From the NCBI GenBank assembly GCA_002066995.1, contig MWTC01000042.1, positions 1 to 64,000 of the forward strand: a stretch of 64,000 bases of DNA, given 5' to 3'. The translations under genes and the position numbers were made by a program. Positions 28,780 to 36,684 of the stretch are shown piece by piece. Position 1 is the stretch's first letter. Each line of letters opens with the position of its first letter. The notes beneath the pieces were generated by a model. That model was not told the origin of the DNA. It searched no databases and saw only the letters and a list, made by a program, of their open reading frames with translations. The DNA is from Sphingobacteriales bacterium UTBCD1 (GTDB lineage: Bacteria; Bacteroidota; Bacteroidia; Chitinophagales; Chitinophagaceae).

Positions 28780-30051
28780 CTAACTGATCTTATCAGCGCC
28801 AAAATATTCATGTAAAGGCTGAGGCAACCGGATTCCTTCGGCTGACTGATTATTTTCCAGCAGGCAAGCCACGATCCTTGGCAATGCCAGCGAACTGCCA
28901 TTAAGCGAATGAACCAACTGTGTTTTACCATTTGCATCTTTGAACCGGATCTTCATGCGGTTTGTCTGAAAGGTTTCAAAGTTGGAAACCGAACTTACTT
29001 CCAGCCATTTTTCCTGCGCAGCGCTGTACACTTCAAAATCATAAGTAAGCGCTGATGTAAAACTCATATCACCGCCGCATAATTTCACTATACGATACGG
29101 CAATTGCAGCGATTGTAAAAGCTTCTCCACATGATCCACCATTTCTTCCAGCACATCATAACTTTTCCCGGGATGCACCAACTGAACGATCTCCACTTTA
29201 TCAAACTGATGAACCCGGTTCAGTCCGCGAACATCTTTTCCATAGCTGCCCGCTTCCCTGCGAAAGCAAGGAGTGTAAGCAGTCATCTTTACCGGCAGAT
29301 CAGTTTCTTTCAATATTTCATCACGGTAAATATTGGTAACAGGCACTTCGGCTGTCGGTATCAGGTAAAATTTATCTTCCGTAGCAAAATACATTTGCCC
29401 TTCCTTATCGGGAAGCTGGCCGGTGCCGAATGCGGTGGTTTCATTCACCATCAAAGGCGGCATATATTCCGTGTAACCTGCCGCAATGTTATAATCCAGG
29501 AAGTATTGGATCAATGCCCGCTGCAATCTGGCTCCCTTATTTTTATAAACCGGGAAGCCGCTGCCGGTGATTTTATTTCCCAATTCAAAATCAATCAGGT
29601 CATATTTTTTTGCAAGTTCCCAATGAGGAACTGCGCCTGCAGGCAACTGAGGTTTGTTATCACCTCCACGTACAATGACATTGTCTTCGGGAGTTTTTCC
29701 CGGAGGAACTTTTTCCGAAGGAAGATTGGGGAGCATCACCAGCTTATCATGGAGCGCTGTTTCTGTTGCGGCCAACTGATCTTTGATCGGATCCAGTTTT
29801 TCTTTCAAAGCAGCCACTTCTTTTTTCTTTTCCCCGGCTTCCTGTTTCAGGCCTTTGGCCATCAACTGCCCGATCTCTTTGGATGCTGAATTTATTTTTG
29901 CCTGAGTAGTGTCAAATTCAACCTGAAATTTTTTCCGCTGATCATCCAGGGCAATGATCTCGTCCACAAGCCCGGTCTCTTTAAAATTTTTTATTGCCAG
30001 TCGCTCCTTCGCCCGTTGCGGATCTTGTCTTAAAACCTGTAATTGCAACAT
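28780..30051 (-). CDS. serS: Seryl-tRNA synthetase
   Basis: A 423-residue class II synthetase that charges tRNA-Ser. The N-terminal antiparallel coiled coil that grips the tRNA long arm spans about residues 28-105. Motif 2 is in CFRREAGSYGKDVRGLNRVHQF, split here by a conserved glycine turn, and motif 3 is LNGSSLALPRIVACLLEN. Full length. A consensus promoter lies 18 bases upstream and contains an inverted repeat between its two boxes. Confidence 0.96.
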   Translation of the reverse strand: MLQLQVLRQDPQRAKERLAIKNFKETGLVDEIIALDDQRKKFQVEFDTTQAKINSASKEIGQLMAKGLKQEAGEKKKEVAALKEKLDPIKDQLAATETALHDKLVMLPNLPSEKVPPGKTPEDNVIVRGGDNKPQLPAGAVPHWELAKKYDLIDFELGNKITGSGFPVYKNKGARLQRALIQYFLDYNIAAGYTEYMPPLMVNETTAFGTGQLPDKEGQMYFATEDKFYLIPTAEVPVTNIYRDEILKETDLPVKMTAYTPCFRREAGSYGKDVRGLNRVHQFDKVEIVQLVHPGKSYDVLEEMVDHVEKLLQSLQLPYRIVKLCGGDMSFTSALTYDFEVYSAAQEKWLEVSSVSNFETFQTNRMKIRFKDANGKTQLVHSLNGSSLALPRIVACLLENNQSAEGIRLPQPLHEYFGADKIS

Positions 30052-30068
30052 CGCTATTCAAATTTTCG

Positions 30069-30099
30069 CAAAGGTAGTTGTTGATCAGGACAACAACAA
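30069..30099 (-). promoter_or_regulatory. serS promoter with inverted repeat in its spacer
   Basis: On the minus strand TTG (complement of 30097-30099), 20 bases, then TACCTTTG (30069-30076) form a full Bacteroidota -33/-7 promoter. The spacer contains GTTGTTG (30077-30083) and CAACAAC (30091-30097), a 7-bp inverted repeat placed where a repressor would occlude polymerase. Confidence 0.6.
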
Positions 30100-30275
30100 C
30101 GGAGCAATTTGCCTTCTCATACAGGCTTCGTCTTCGTACGTTACTCTTTTAATCCATTAGCAATATATGGAAAGAAGTATTTCAGCAAGCGCCTGATAAT
30201 TTTTACCCATTATAAATTTTGTTTTAAGAAATTTGCCAAAATAAACAGTGAACAACAATCCATAATTTACATCCG

Positions 30276-30620
30276 ATGCTGACAAATGATGACCTGCAAA
30301 CACGCTGGCAGGAATTAGAAGAAAAACTGGTAACACGATTCGGCAAAAAGCCCGATGTGGAGACGATCCTTTTCCTGATCGGCATACAGGAATTCGGACA
30401 GATCAAAAATAAATTCACCAAAGAACAAAAACAGGACCTGATGCATGTGGCGGTATGCAGCCTGTTATCAAAAGACGGCTATTACGAACTGGAAAAAACC
30501 GATGAGGATGGCTGGCCGCATTTCAAACAACTGAGATCAATGGCCGGAATGAATTCAACAGAGCAGGAAGATTTTTTAAAAGAACATATACTTGCTTACT
30601 TTGAAGAAAATAATTTTTAA
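30276..30620 (+). CDS. Conserved hypothetical protein, Bacteroidota type
   Basis: A 114-residue acidic, helical, soluble protein without signal peptide or membrane segment. A recognisable block is KPDVETILFLIGIQEFGQ near residues 25-42. I associate this only with uncharacterised proteins of Bacteroidota. Its stop is 10 bases before the start of a secreted cyclophilin gene, so the two are probably cotranscribed. No function is proposed. Confidence 0.75.
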   Translation: MLTNDDLQTRWQELEEKLVTRFGKKPDVETILFLIGIQEFGQIKNKFTKEQKQDLMHVAVCSLLSKDGYYELEKTDEDGWPHFKQLRSMAGMNSTEQEDFLKEHILAYFEENNF

Positions 30621-30630
30621 ACTCAGCTCA

Positions 30631-31341
30631 ATGAAAAAGTGGATCGCATTATTACTGGGTTGCAGCCTGATCTTTTCTGCAACCGCACAGCAGGAAGTTA
30701 CCCTGCGGAAAAAAGACCGCAAACGGGATGTATTGCTGCAAACAAATTACGGCGATATCATCATCCGCCTTTCGGATTCCACCCCGCTGCATCGTGATAA
30801 TTTTTTAAAACTGGTGAAATCGCATTATTATGACAGCGTTTTATTTCACCGGGTGATCAAAAATTTTATGATACAGGCCGGCGATCCGCAAAGCAAACAA
30901 GCCAAACCAGGAGAGCCATTGGGAAATGGTGGACCGGGTTATACAATCCCTGCAGAATTCCGTCAAACATTATTTCATAAAAAAGGAGTGATTGCTGCAG
31001 CAAGAATGGGTGATAACGTGAATCCTGAGAAAGCCAGCAGCGGCAGCCAGTTTTATATTGTGCAGGGAAAAATTTTTACTGATGCGGGACTGGATTCTGT
31101 TGAAACCTACCGCCTGAAAAGAAAAATTCCGGCGGAGCAGAGAGAAGTCTATAAAACCATCGGCGGCACGCCTCACCTGGATCAGAACTACACCGTGTTC
31201 GGCGAAGTGGTGAAAGGGCTGAACGTGGTGGATTCCATTGCCGCAGTACCTACCAGTACGGGCAAAGACAGGGACCGTCCGCTGAATGATGTGCGGATAC
31301 TCAAAGCAAAACTGATCAAACGGAAAAAGCACTACAAATAA
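30631..31341 (+). CDS. Secreted peptidyl-prolyl cis-trans isomerase, cyclophilin type
   Basis: A 236-residue cyclophilin with a signal peptide (MKKWIALLLGCSLIFSATA), so it acts on proteins folding in the periplasm. Cyclophilin features are visible: LQTNYGDIIIRL, FHRVIKNFMIQAGDP with the catalytic arginine, and SGSQFYIVQG. I use the ATG at 30631; an earlier ATG at 30592 overlaps the preceding gene and would bury the signal peptide. A family-typical insertion (residues about 150-185) gives a longer loop than in the E. coli enzymes. Confidence 0.92.
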   Translation: MKKWIALLLGCSLIFSATAQQEVTLRKKDRKRDVLLQTNYGDIIIRLSDSTPLHRDNFLKLVKSHYYDSVLFHRVIKNFMIQAGDPQSKQAKPGEPLGNGGPGYTIPAEFRQTLFHKKGVIAAARMGDNVNPEKASSGSQFYIVQGKIFTDAGLDSVETYRLKRKIPAEQREVYKTIGGTPHLDQNYTVFGEVVKGLNVVDSIAAVPTSTGKDRDRPLNDVRILKAKLIKRKKHYK

Positions 31342-31343
31342 AA

Positions 31344-31370
31344 AATGGCATCACACTGCATGATGCCATT
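31344..31370 (-). terminator. Terminator between convergent cyclophilin and receptor genes
   Basis: AATGGCATCA (31344-31353) pairs perfectly with TGATGCCATT (31361-31370) around a 7-base loop. On the minus strand the stem is followed by TTTTTTATTT, giving a textbook terminator for the receptor gene ending at 31391. On plus it is a weaker terminator. Confidence 0.85.
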
Positions 31371-31390
31371 CTGTAATTTTCTTTTAAAAT

Positions 31391-33853
31391 TTATTGCTTG
31401 CCTATCCCACTATCGCTTTGCTGTGAACGTTTCATTTCATCTTCAGCAGAGGATTTTCTTTGGCGGGCTGCTTTTACCCGGCTGTTTCCAAAACGCCATG
31501 TGAAGCTGGCTTTTAATTGTCTCGATTCGAAGCTGACATGATATGAAACATATTGCCCCGCAAAGTTGCTGCTGCCCACCGGTTTCAGTGCATTGAATAT
31601 ATCAGAAACTGAAATTTTCAGATTGGCTTTATTGGCAAACAAAGATTTTTGAAAACCCGCATCCAGCATCCATAATTGTTTGTTCTTGAAAGTTCCCTGC
31701 CAGATAGAAGGCGTGCTGTAAAAACCGCTTAATTCGCCCGACCATCCTTTTTTCCCGATGCGGATACTGTTCTGCATATAAAAGGTCATGGCCACCACAT
31801 CAAGATTAATCACCCGGTTTCCGCCACCGAAATTTGCCTTGTAATGAGAATAAAAAGTATTGACATTGACAAAAGCAGAATAGGATTTGTACATAAAAGG
31901 ATAGCTTACATTCAGGCTGACGATGTTTTGTGTGGCCAGGTTTTTCTTTGTTATAAATGCTTTGGATCTGTCCACGGTATCCACCAGTTGGGTAAACACA
32001 TCCTTCACATGACTGAAATTTAAAGTCGAGGTCAGCTTGTAATGATACACATTGGTAATGCCGATGCTGTTGGTGTACTGAGGCCTCAGGTTAATATTTC
32101 CTTTCTGATAAGTATATTCATCTGCCTTGAATTCAAAAGGGTTCAGATCCTGGTATGCCGGCCGGTCAATGCGTCGGCTGTAAGAGACCGTCCATTGATT
32201 CATTGGTTTTTTATTGAACGTGATTGCAGCGCTTGGAAACAGGTCGGTGTAATTACGTTTAAAATCCTGCACCACTGAATAATTTACCGAACCATCTGTA
32301 TTCACGGGATAGGATTTCCCGCCGGAATGGGTGTTCTCCATTCTCAATCCTGCCTGTATCACGGCGCCTTTCACCGGCCGGTTATAATTCACATACAGGG
32401 CATTGATATTTTCACTGTAGTTAAACTGGTTGCTGCGTAAAACATCCAGTGTTTTTGTAAGATCGTTTACATCATACCGGTGAAAGCCATTATTTGTATT
32501 CACCACCGATATCTTTCCTCCAAATCCAAGCCTTCCTTTTTTAAAACCCTGTTCATAATCGGTTTTCAACGAATAAATATCAATATTGGTAGGCGAAATA
32601 AAACTATAAACAACACTGCTCAATTCTGTTGTCCCTGTAGGATCATAATAATAATTCGGTTGCAATTGGTTGCTCCTGATGCGGTATAAACCATAATCAG
32701 CATCCACATCCAAAGTGTGGCCTCCCGAATCAGCATAATGATAATTCATATTAAAATCTGCATTATTGTTTTTCATCGTGTTGTGGTTATCAGATACCAG
32801 GATACGGTTGGTGACCTTTGACGGGATATAAGTTATAGGAGTGGAATTGTAATTACGCATATTCACATCGGAAAGATTTCCGGTAACCATGACTCCCACT
32901 GTGCTCTTCTTATTCAGAAAATAATCCATCCCGGCTTTGAATCCATGGCTGATATTCTTACTGGTTGCAATACTCAAATGGCTGAATGAAGTATCCAGTT
33001 GAATACGGTGAAGGTTCATGCGGTACTCATTCAGGCTATTGTTGTAGTTATAGTTGCCAAAAAGATTCACTTTTTTATTCCGGTAGTTGAGCGACAATCC
33101 GCTATTGTACTTGGAATAAACACCAATGCCATAACCAAGATTCAATGATCCGTTCGTTCCGAACGTTTTATTCTTTTTCAGCCTGATATTAATAATTCCT
33201 GCATTACCGGCTGCTTCATATTTTGCAGAAGGATTGGTGATAATTTCGATTGCCTCGATCTGTGAAGATTGAATATTTTTTAAATACCCGGAAAGGTCTG
33301 CCCCGCTTAAAGGTGTAGGCCTTCCGTCAATATAGATCTGCACCCCGTTTTTACCTGCCAGTAAGATATTATCATCTTTATCCAGCATTACTCCGGGTGA
33401 TTTGCGAAGCAACTCCAGGGCATTACTCCCGGTAGCATTAATCGTTCCTTCCACATTCAATATCATTTTATCTGCTTTCACTTCCACCATTGGTTTTTTA
33501 TTAGTCACCATTACCCCTTTCAACTCAGTAGAAGTCTTTGCCAATTGTATCTCCGGCAATTTTATTTGTTCGCCACCGTTTAGTTCAAACACCTTTGAAT
33601 ACTGTGCAACATACCCGATATGCGATATATTGACCAGGTAACGTCCCTGTTTTAAAGGGGAAAAACGGAATACTCCATCATCAGAAGTAACTGCAAGTTT
33701 TACCAAAGAAGAATCTTTTGCATACAGTAAGGAAACTGTGGATTTATCCAGGCCATTCCCCTGTTGGTCTTTAATAACCCCTGAAATATCCTGGGCATTC
33801 AAATAAGTTGTTGAAAGAACCAGGCTCAGCAGGCTAAACAATTGCTTTCTCAT
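31391..33853 (-). CDS. Outer membrane beta-barrel receptor, TonB-dependent-like
   Basis: An 820-residue outer-membrane protein. A signal peptide (MRKQLFSLLSLVLSTTYLNAQ) is followed by a carboxypeptidase-regulatory-like beta domain (about 22-105), a plug-like domain (LLRKSPGVMLDKDDNILLAGKN, in two adjoining parts) and a long C-terminal barrel. It resembles the Bacteroidota 'outer membrane beta-barrel family protein', related to SusC but smaller and without a SusD partner. I place the start at 33853; an ATG 168 bases upstream adds an implausible basic leader and lies beyond the promoter. Its ligand is unknown. Confidence 0.85.
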   Translation of the reverse strand: MRKQLFSLLSLVLSTTYLNAQDISGVIKDQQGNGLDKSTVSLLYAKDSSLVKLAVTSDDGVFRFSPLKQGRYLVNISHIGYVAQYSKVFELNGGEQIKLPEIQLAKTSTELKGVMVTNKKPMVEVKADKMILNVEGTINATGSNALELLRKSPGVMLDKDDNILLAGKNGVQIYIDGRPTPLSGADLSGYLKNIQSSQIEAIEIITNPSAKYEAAGNAGIINIRLKKNKTFGTNGSLNLGYGIGVYSKYNSGLSLNYRNKKVNLFGNYNYNNSLNEYRMNLHRIQLDTSFSHLSIATSKNISHGFKAGMDYFLNKKSTVGVMVTGNLSDVNMRNYNSTPITYIPSKVTNRILVSDNHNTMKNNNADFNMNYHYADSGGHTLDVDADYGLYRIRSNQLQPNYYYDPTGTTELSSVVYSFISPTNIDIYSLKTDYEQGFKKGRLGFGGKISVVNTNNGFHRYDVNDLTKTLDVLRSNQFNYSENINALYVNYNRPVKGAVIQAGLRMENTHSGGKSYPVNTDGSVNYSVVQDFKRNYTDLFPSAAITFNKKPMNQWTVSYSRRIDRPAYQDLNPFEFKADEYTYQKGNINLRPQYTNSIGITNVYHYKLTSTLNFSHVKDVFTQLVDTVDRSKAFITKKNLATQNIVSLNVSYPFMYKSYSAFVNVNTFYSHYKANFGGGNRVINLDVVAMTFYMQNSIRIGKKGWSGELSGFYSTPSIWQGTFKNKQLWMLDAGFQKSLFANKANLKISVSDIFNALKPVGSSNFAGQYVSYHVSFESRQLKASFTWRFGNSRVKAARQRKSSAEDEMKRSQQSDSGIGKQ

Positions 33854-33875
33854 AATAATTACTTTTTTATACGCA

Positions 33876-33906
33876 CAAAAGTATCCGCAGAACAAATGGC
33901 GGGAAA
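33876..33906 (-). promoter_or_regulatory. Promoter of the outer-membrane receptor gene
   Basis: On the minus strand TTTC (complement of 33903-33906), 19 bases, then TACTTTTG (33876-33883), an exact TAnnTTTG match. The implied leader is about 17 nt before the ATG at 33853, which supports that start over the more distant one. Confidence 0.55.
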
Positions 33907-34062
33907 TAGCCAGCCGACCAATGATGAAAAATCCTCGCCGAACGGCATAAAAACGCCGGTGAATAACGAGCCGGGGTTTTGAACATTTATAAACAGCAGG
34001 AGCCCGGCACTTATGAAGCATAAAGTATGCTCAGCGTTTCCTGAAAAAATGAGAATTTATGT

Positions 34063-34112
34063 GGAGTACAGTACTCCGGCAGTTTTTTTTCATTTTTGAC
34101 AAAAGAGTACTC
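34063..34112. promoter_or_regulatory. Paired GAGTAC palindromes upstream of gcvH
   Basis: GGAGTAC-A-GTACTCC (34063-34077) is a perfect 15-base palindrome, and GAGTACTC (34105-34112) repeats its core 28 bases later. Two copies of the same dyad, about 70-118 bases before the gcvH start, look like a cooperative operator. They also lie upstream of the divergent receptor gene. Confidence 0.4.
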
Positions 34113-34180
34113 AAAAAAAACCGGATATCAGTTTATAATAGAATTGTTTTACTCATATTTGCAAAATAAATAATTCTGAC

Positions 34181-34558
34181 ATGAGTTTTCCACCCAACCT
34201 GAAATATACCAGGGATCACGAATGGATCCTGCTTGAAGGGAATACTGCTACAATAGGTATCACTGATTTTGCACAAGGTGAGTTAGGAGATATTGTGTTC
34301 GTAGATGTTGAGAGTGTCGGTAAAGATTTAGAAGGCGGCTCTGTTTTCGGATCTCTTGAAGCAGTTAAAACAGTATCTGATCTTTATTTGCCGGTCAGCG
34401 GCACCATCATCGAATTAAATTCTGCACTGGCAGACTCACCCGGAGCTATAAACAAAGATCCGTACGGTGAAGGCTGGATTATCAAAATGACGGTGAAAAA
34501 CACTTCAGACATTGATCAGTTACTGAACGCAGCAGCCTATCAGTCTTTGGTTAGTTGA
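34181..34558 (+). CDS. gcvH: Glycine cleavage system H protein
   Basis: A 125-residue lipoyl carrier that shuttles the aminomethyl group between the P and T proteins of the glycine cleavage system. The lipoylation site is Lys63 in GSLEAVKTVSDLY, surrounded by the normal H-protein fold (KYTRDHEW at the start, DPYGEGWIIKM near the end). Full length. The gcvT, gcvP and lpd genes are not in the window. A VanZ-like gene follows at 34655 but is unrelated in function. Confidence 0.95.
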   Translation: MSFPPNLKYTRDHEWILLEGNTATIGITDFAQGELGDIVFVDVESVGKDLEGGSVFGSLEAVKTVSDLYLPVSGTIIELNSALADSPGAINKDPYGEGWIIKMTVKNTSDIDQLLNAAAYQSLVS

Positions 34559-34654
34559 ATGCATAGTGATCTTATCAATTCAGGTTTGATCTTTCTTACA
34601 GGCTTTTAATATTTTCCGGGTAAACCCTTTGTTTATAATTGCAAAACAATTCCC

Positions 34655-35038
34655 TTGCACAATCCAAATGCATCCTTATATCTTGCTGTACTCTACTTCA
34701 TCATTTCAGTAGTACTGCTTGTTCTGCCGGGTTCTGACCTGCCCCGGGAGAATTGGCTTAGCGCAATTTACTTTGATAAATGGGTACACATAGGCATGTT
34801 TGCATTGCTCGTTTTTTTATGGTGCCGGGTATTATCAAAAAGAAATTATGAAGCACGGAAATTAAATACAGTCTTTGTTCAAATTGCTTTAGCTGCAATT
34901 GTATATGGAACAATCATGGAACTTATACAGGGCTTATTCATACCGGGCCGTTCCGGCGATGTGAGTGATATTATAGCTGATACTGTGGGAGCCTGGGGAG
35001 GATATTACTTTAGCAGGTGGCGCTTTATAAAAAAATAA
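34655..35038 (+). CDS. VanZ-like family membrane protein
   Basis: A 127-residue protein with four hydrophobic segments and the VanZ-family pattern DKWVHIGMFALLVFLW, followed by EL(I)QGLFIPGRSGDVSD and DTVGAWGG. The name comes from teicoplanin resistance, but most members are uncharacterised. The best start is TTG at 34655, since the next ATG in frame would remove the first membrane segment. A TATAATTG sequence just upstream may be the -7 box. Its stop codon abuts a hairpin that acts as terminator on the opposite strand. Confidence 0.8.
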   Translation: MHNPNASLYLAVLYFIISVVLLVLPGSDLPRENWLSAIYFDKWVHIGMFALLVFLWCRVLSKRNYEARKLNTVFVQIALAAIVYGTIMELIQGLFIPGRSGDVSDIIADTVGAWGGYYFSRWRFIKK

Positions 35039-35122
35039 ACCCCTGTAGAAACAGGGGTCGCAACCAAAACTAACTGCTTATGAGAAAATTGACTGCTTTT
35101 ATAAGAAGAACTATAATTTTTA
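35029..35122 (-). ncRNA. Candidate small RNA antisense to a susC-like start region
   Basis: On the minus strand an exact -7 box, TAAATTTG (complement of 35128-35135), is followed by about 65 bases and then a perfect 8-bp terminator hairpin with a U-run, predicting an RNA of about 90 nt. Its body is the complement of AAAACTAAC (35066-35074), TGCTT, and ATGAGAAAATTG (35080-35091). This is nearly the start region of the window's susC gene (AAAACTAAC at 42390-42398, four bases, ATGAGGAAATTG). Pairing would cover the susC start codon. No -33 box is obvious, and there is no expression evidence. Confidence 0.45.
35039..35058 (-). terminator. Strong terminator hairpin on the minus strand
   Basis: ACCCCTGT (35039-35046) pairs perfectly with ACAGGGGT (35051-35058) around a 4-base loop, directly after the VanZ-like stop codon. 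The U-run (TTATTTTTTT) lies on the minus strand, while plus-strand sequence after the stem is not T-rich. It therefore ends a leftward transcript for which no protein gene is present nearby. Confidence 0.8.
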
Positions 35123-35463
35123 TAACGCAAATTTACTGCCGATATTATACTGCTTGTTGTTAATGGAATTTTAAAAGATCTATTCAGGTAATTTCATCAT
35201 TCTGTCTCACGTAAATCTTCTTTCACTTTTTACACTTATACTGACGGCCGAACCTGCTGCAAGTTACAATCAATATTCAATCACCTATTGCTATTAACGT
35301 GATGTAAACAACTCACAGACAATAACGTGACAAAGAACTCCGTAACCTTCAACCACTGAATCACTATTCTATTAGACGCCTGAACAGATCATTTTACTAT
35401 ATAGGAATAGTTAACTGCTTGTTATCAGTAAACAACATGAAAAATCAAGTGCAGGAGTTGCTC
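35039..35463. other. Intergenic region with small RNA candidate and ACTGCTT repeats
   Basis: There is no protein gene of convincing size. The left 100 bases hold the terminator and candidate small RNA. A 27-codon frame at 35080-35163 begins MRKLTAF, like a SusC-type signal peptide, but then loses the pattern. ACTGCTT occurs four times (35073, 35092, 35149, 35414), the last two extended to ACTGCTTGTT. The rest, up to the prfA end, shows nothing further. Confidence 0.5.
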
Positions 35464-36528
35464 TCAGTTTTGTCTTGCAAGCTTCTCTGAGTTCTCGGCA
35501 AACTGCAATGCATCGAGAAGTTCCTGGATATTACCATTCAGAATTTCCTGGAGGTTGTAAAGTGTGAGCCCTATCCTGTGATCGGTAACACGACCCTGGG
35601 GAAAATTATAGGTTCTGATCTTTGCGCTCCTGTCGCCTGTGCTTACCAGGCTTTTACGGTGACGGGAAATCTCTTCTTCCTGCTTTCTGACCTGTTCTTC
35701 ATATAGTTTTGTACGGAGCATTTGCATAGCTTTTTCCCTGTTACCCAATTGAGTCCGTTCTGTTTGACATATTACCACGGTGCCTGTAGGGATGTGCGTC
35801 AGCAGGACTTTTGTTTCAACTTTGTTTACGTTCTGACCTCCGGCCCCGCCACTTCTTGCAGTTTCCATTTTCACATCACTATCTCTCAGTTCAAAGTCCA
35901 CTTCATCTGCTTCGGGCATTACTGCTACAGTTGCTGCAGACGTATGAACACGCCCGGAAGCCTCGGTCTCCGGCACCCTTTGCACCCGGTGTACCCCGCT
36001 CTCAAATTTTAAAATGCCATAGACGTCATCGCCGGAGACCTCCAGCTGCACTTCTTTATATCCTCCTACGGTACCTTCGTTTTCACTAAGGATAGCTGTC
36101 TTCCATCCCCTCCTTTCGCAATAGCGTATATACATGCGCAGCAGATCACCTGCAAATAAGCTGGCTTCATCTCCCCCGGTGCCAGCCCGGATCTCTATAA
36201 TGGCATTCTTTTCATCCTGCGGATCCTTAGGTATCAGCAGCTGACGAATATGAGATTCTGACTTTTCCTTTTGCTTTTCCAGGTCTGGCATTTCCGATTT
36301 GGCCAGTTCCCTCAATTCATCATCGTCTCCCAGCATAGCCTCTTTATAAAAATCCAGGTCTTCAAGAATTTTTTTATACCCGTTATATGCCAAAACGATT
36401 TTTTCCAGGTTCCTGTATTCTTTACTCGTTTCAGCAAATTTCTTATTGTTACTTACAATCTCAGGATTTGTAAGCGCTACGCCAAGCTGTTCAAATTTTG
36501 CCTTTATTGCCTCAAGTCTGTCAATCAT
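35464..36528 (-). CDS. prfA: Peptide chain release factor 1
   Basis: A 354-residue class I release factor that reads stop codons UAA/UAG. The catalytic GGQ is in [15 protein letters not shown], and the codon-reading segment [18 protein letters not shown] carries a P-E-T tripeptide at the RF1 PxT position rather than the SPF of RF2, so I assign RF1. The GGQ flank resembles the cyanobacterial style more than the E. coli style. An exact -7 box (36547-36554, minus) lies 18 bases upstream. Confidence 0.93.
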   Translation of the reverse strand: MIDRLEAIKAKFEQLGVALTNPEIVSNNKKFAETSKEYRNLEKIVLAYNGYKKILEDLDFYKEAMLGDDDELRELAKSEMPDLEKQKEKSESHIRQLLIPKDPQDEKNAIIEIRAGTGGDEASLFAGDLLRMYIRYCERRGWKTAILSENEGTVGGYKEVQLEVSGDDVYGILKFESGVHRVQRVPETEASGRVHTSAATVAVMPEADEVDFELRDSDVKMETARSGGAGGQNVNKVETKVLLTHIPTGTVVICQTERTQLGNREKAMQMLRTKLYEEQVRKQEEEISRHRKSLVSTGDRSAKIRTYNFPQGRVTDHRIGLTLYNLQEILNGNIQELLDALQFAENSEKLARQN

Positions 36529-36546
36529 AAAAGATAATCAGGGCAG

Positions 36547-36554
36547 CAAAATTA
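36547..36554 (-). promoter_or_regulatory. -7 box of prfA
   Basis: TAATTTTG on the minus strand matches TAnnTTTG exactly and lies 18 bases before the prfA ATG. This gives a leader of about 12 nt. No clear -33 TTG is present. Confidence 0.5.
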
Positions 36555-36684
36555 GCAATTTGAATCTCAACTCCCTAACAGCCCATAAATACTTAAATCT
36601 TTGATTTTGCTGCTCCATAACCTTTACAAATCCGGGAAACGGTTATTGATTCAACTTAAGAATAGTCTGATATCTTTACAAAAA

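Larger units (their letters stand above)
33854..34180. other. Divergent non-coding region between receptor and gcvH
   Basis: No gene is visible. The left part holds the receptor promoter (33876-33906, minus). The right part holds the likely gcvH promoter, with a near -7 sequence CATATTTG close to 34155. Between them are two related palindromes containing GAGTAC, described separately. Confidence 0.5.

Noticed and set aside
29131..29889. Open frame of 252 codons on plus, opposite serS
   Set aside because: It is entirely inside serS on the other strand; its predicted product is rich in Phe/His/Ile without recognisable motifs.
33854..34021. Upstream extension of the outer-membrane receptor to 34021
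   Set aside because: It would place a 56-residue basic leader before a perfect signal peptide and would span the mapped promoter boxes.
34655..35038. VanZ-like gene as a glycopeptide resistance determinant
   Set aside because: No vanHAX or regulatory genes are present, and VanZ-like proteins are common in susceptible bacteria.
35080..35163. 27-codon frame beginning MRKLTAF as a real small protein
   Set aside because: After seven residues it no longer resembles a signal peptide or any small protein, and it sits over the opposite-strand RNA promoter. I treat it as a possible susC remnant only.
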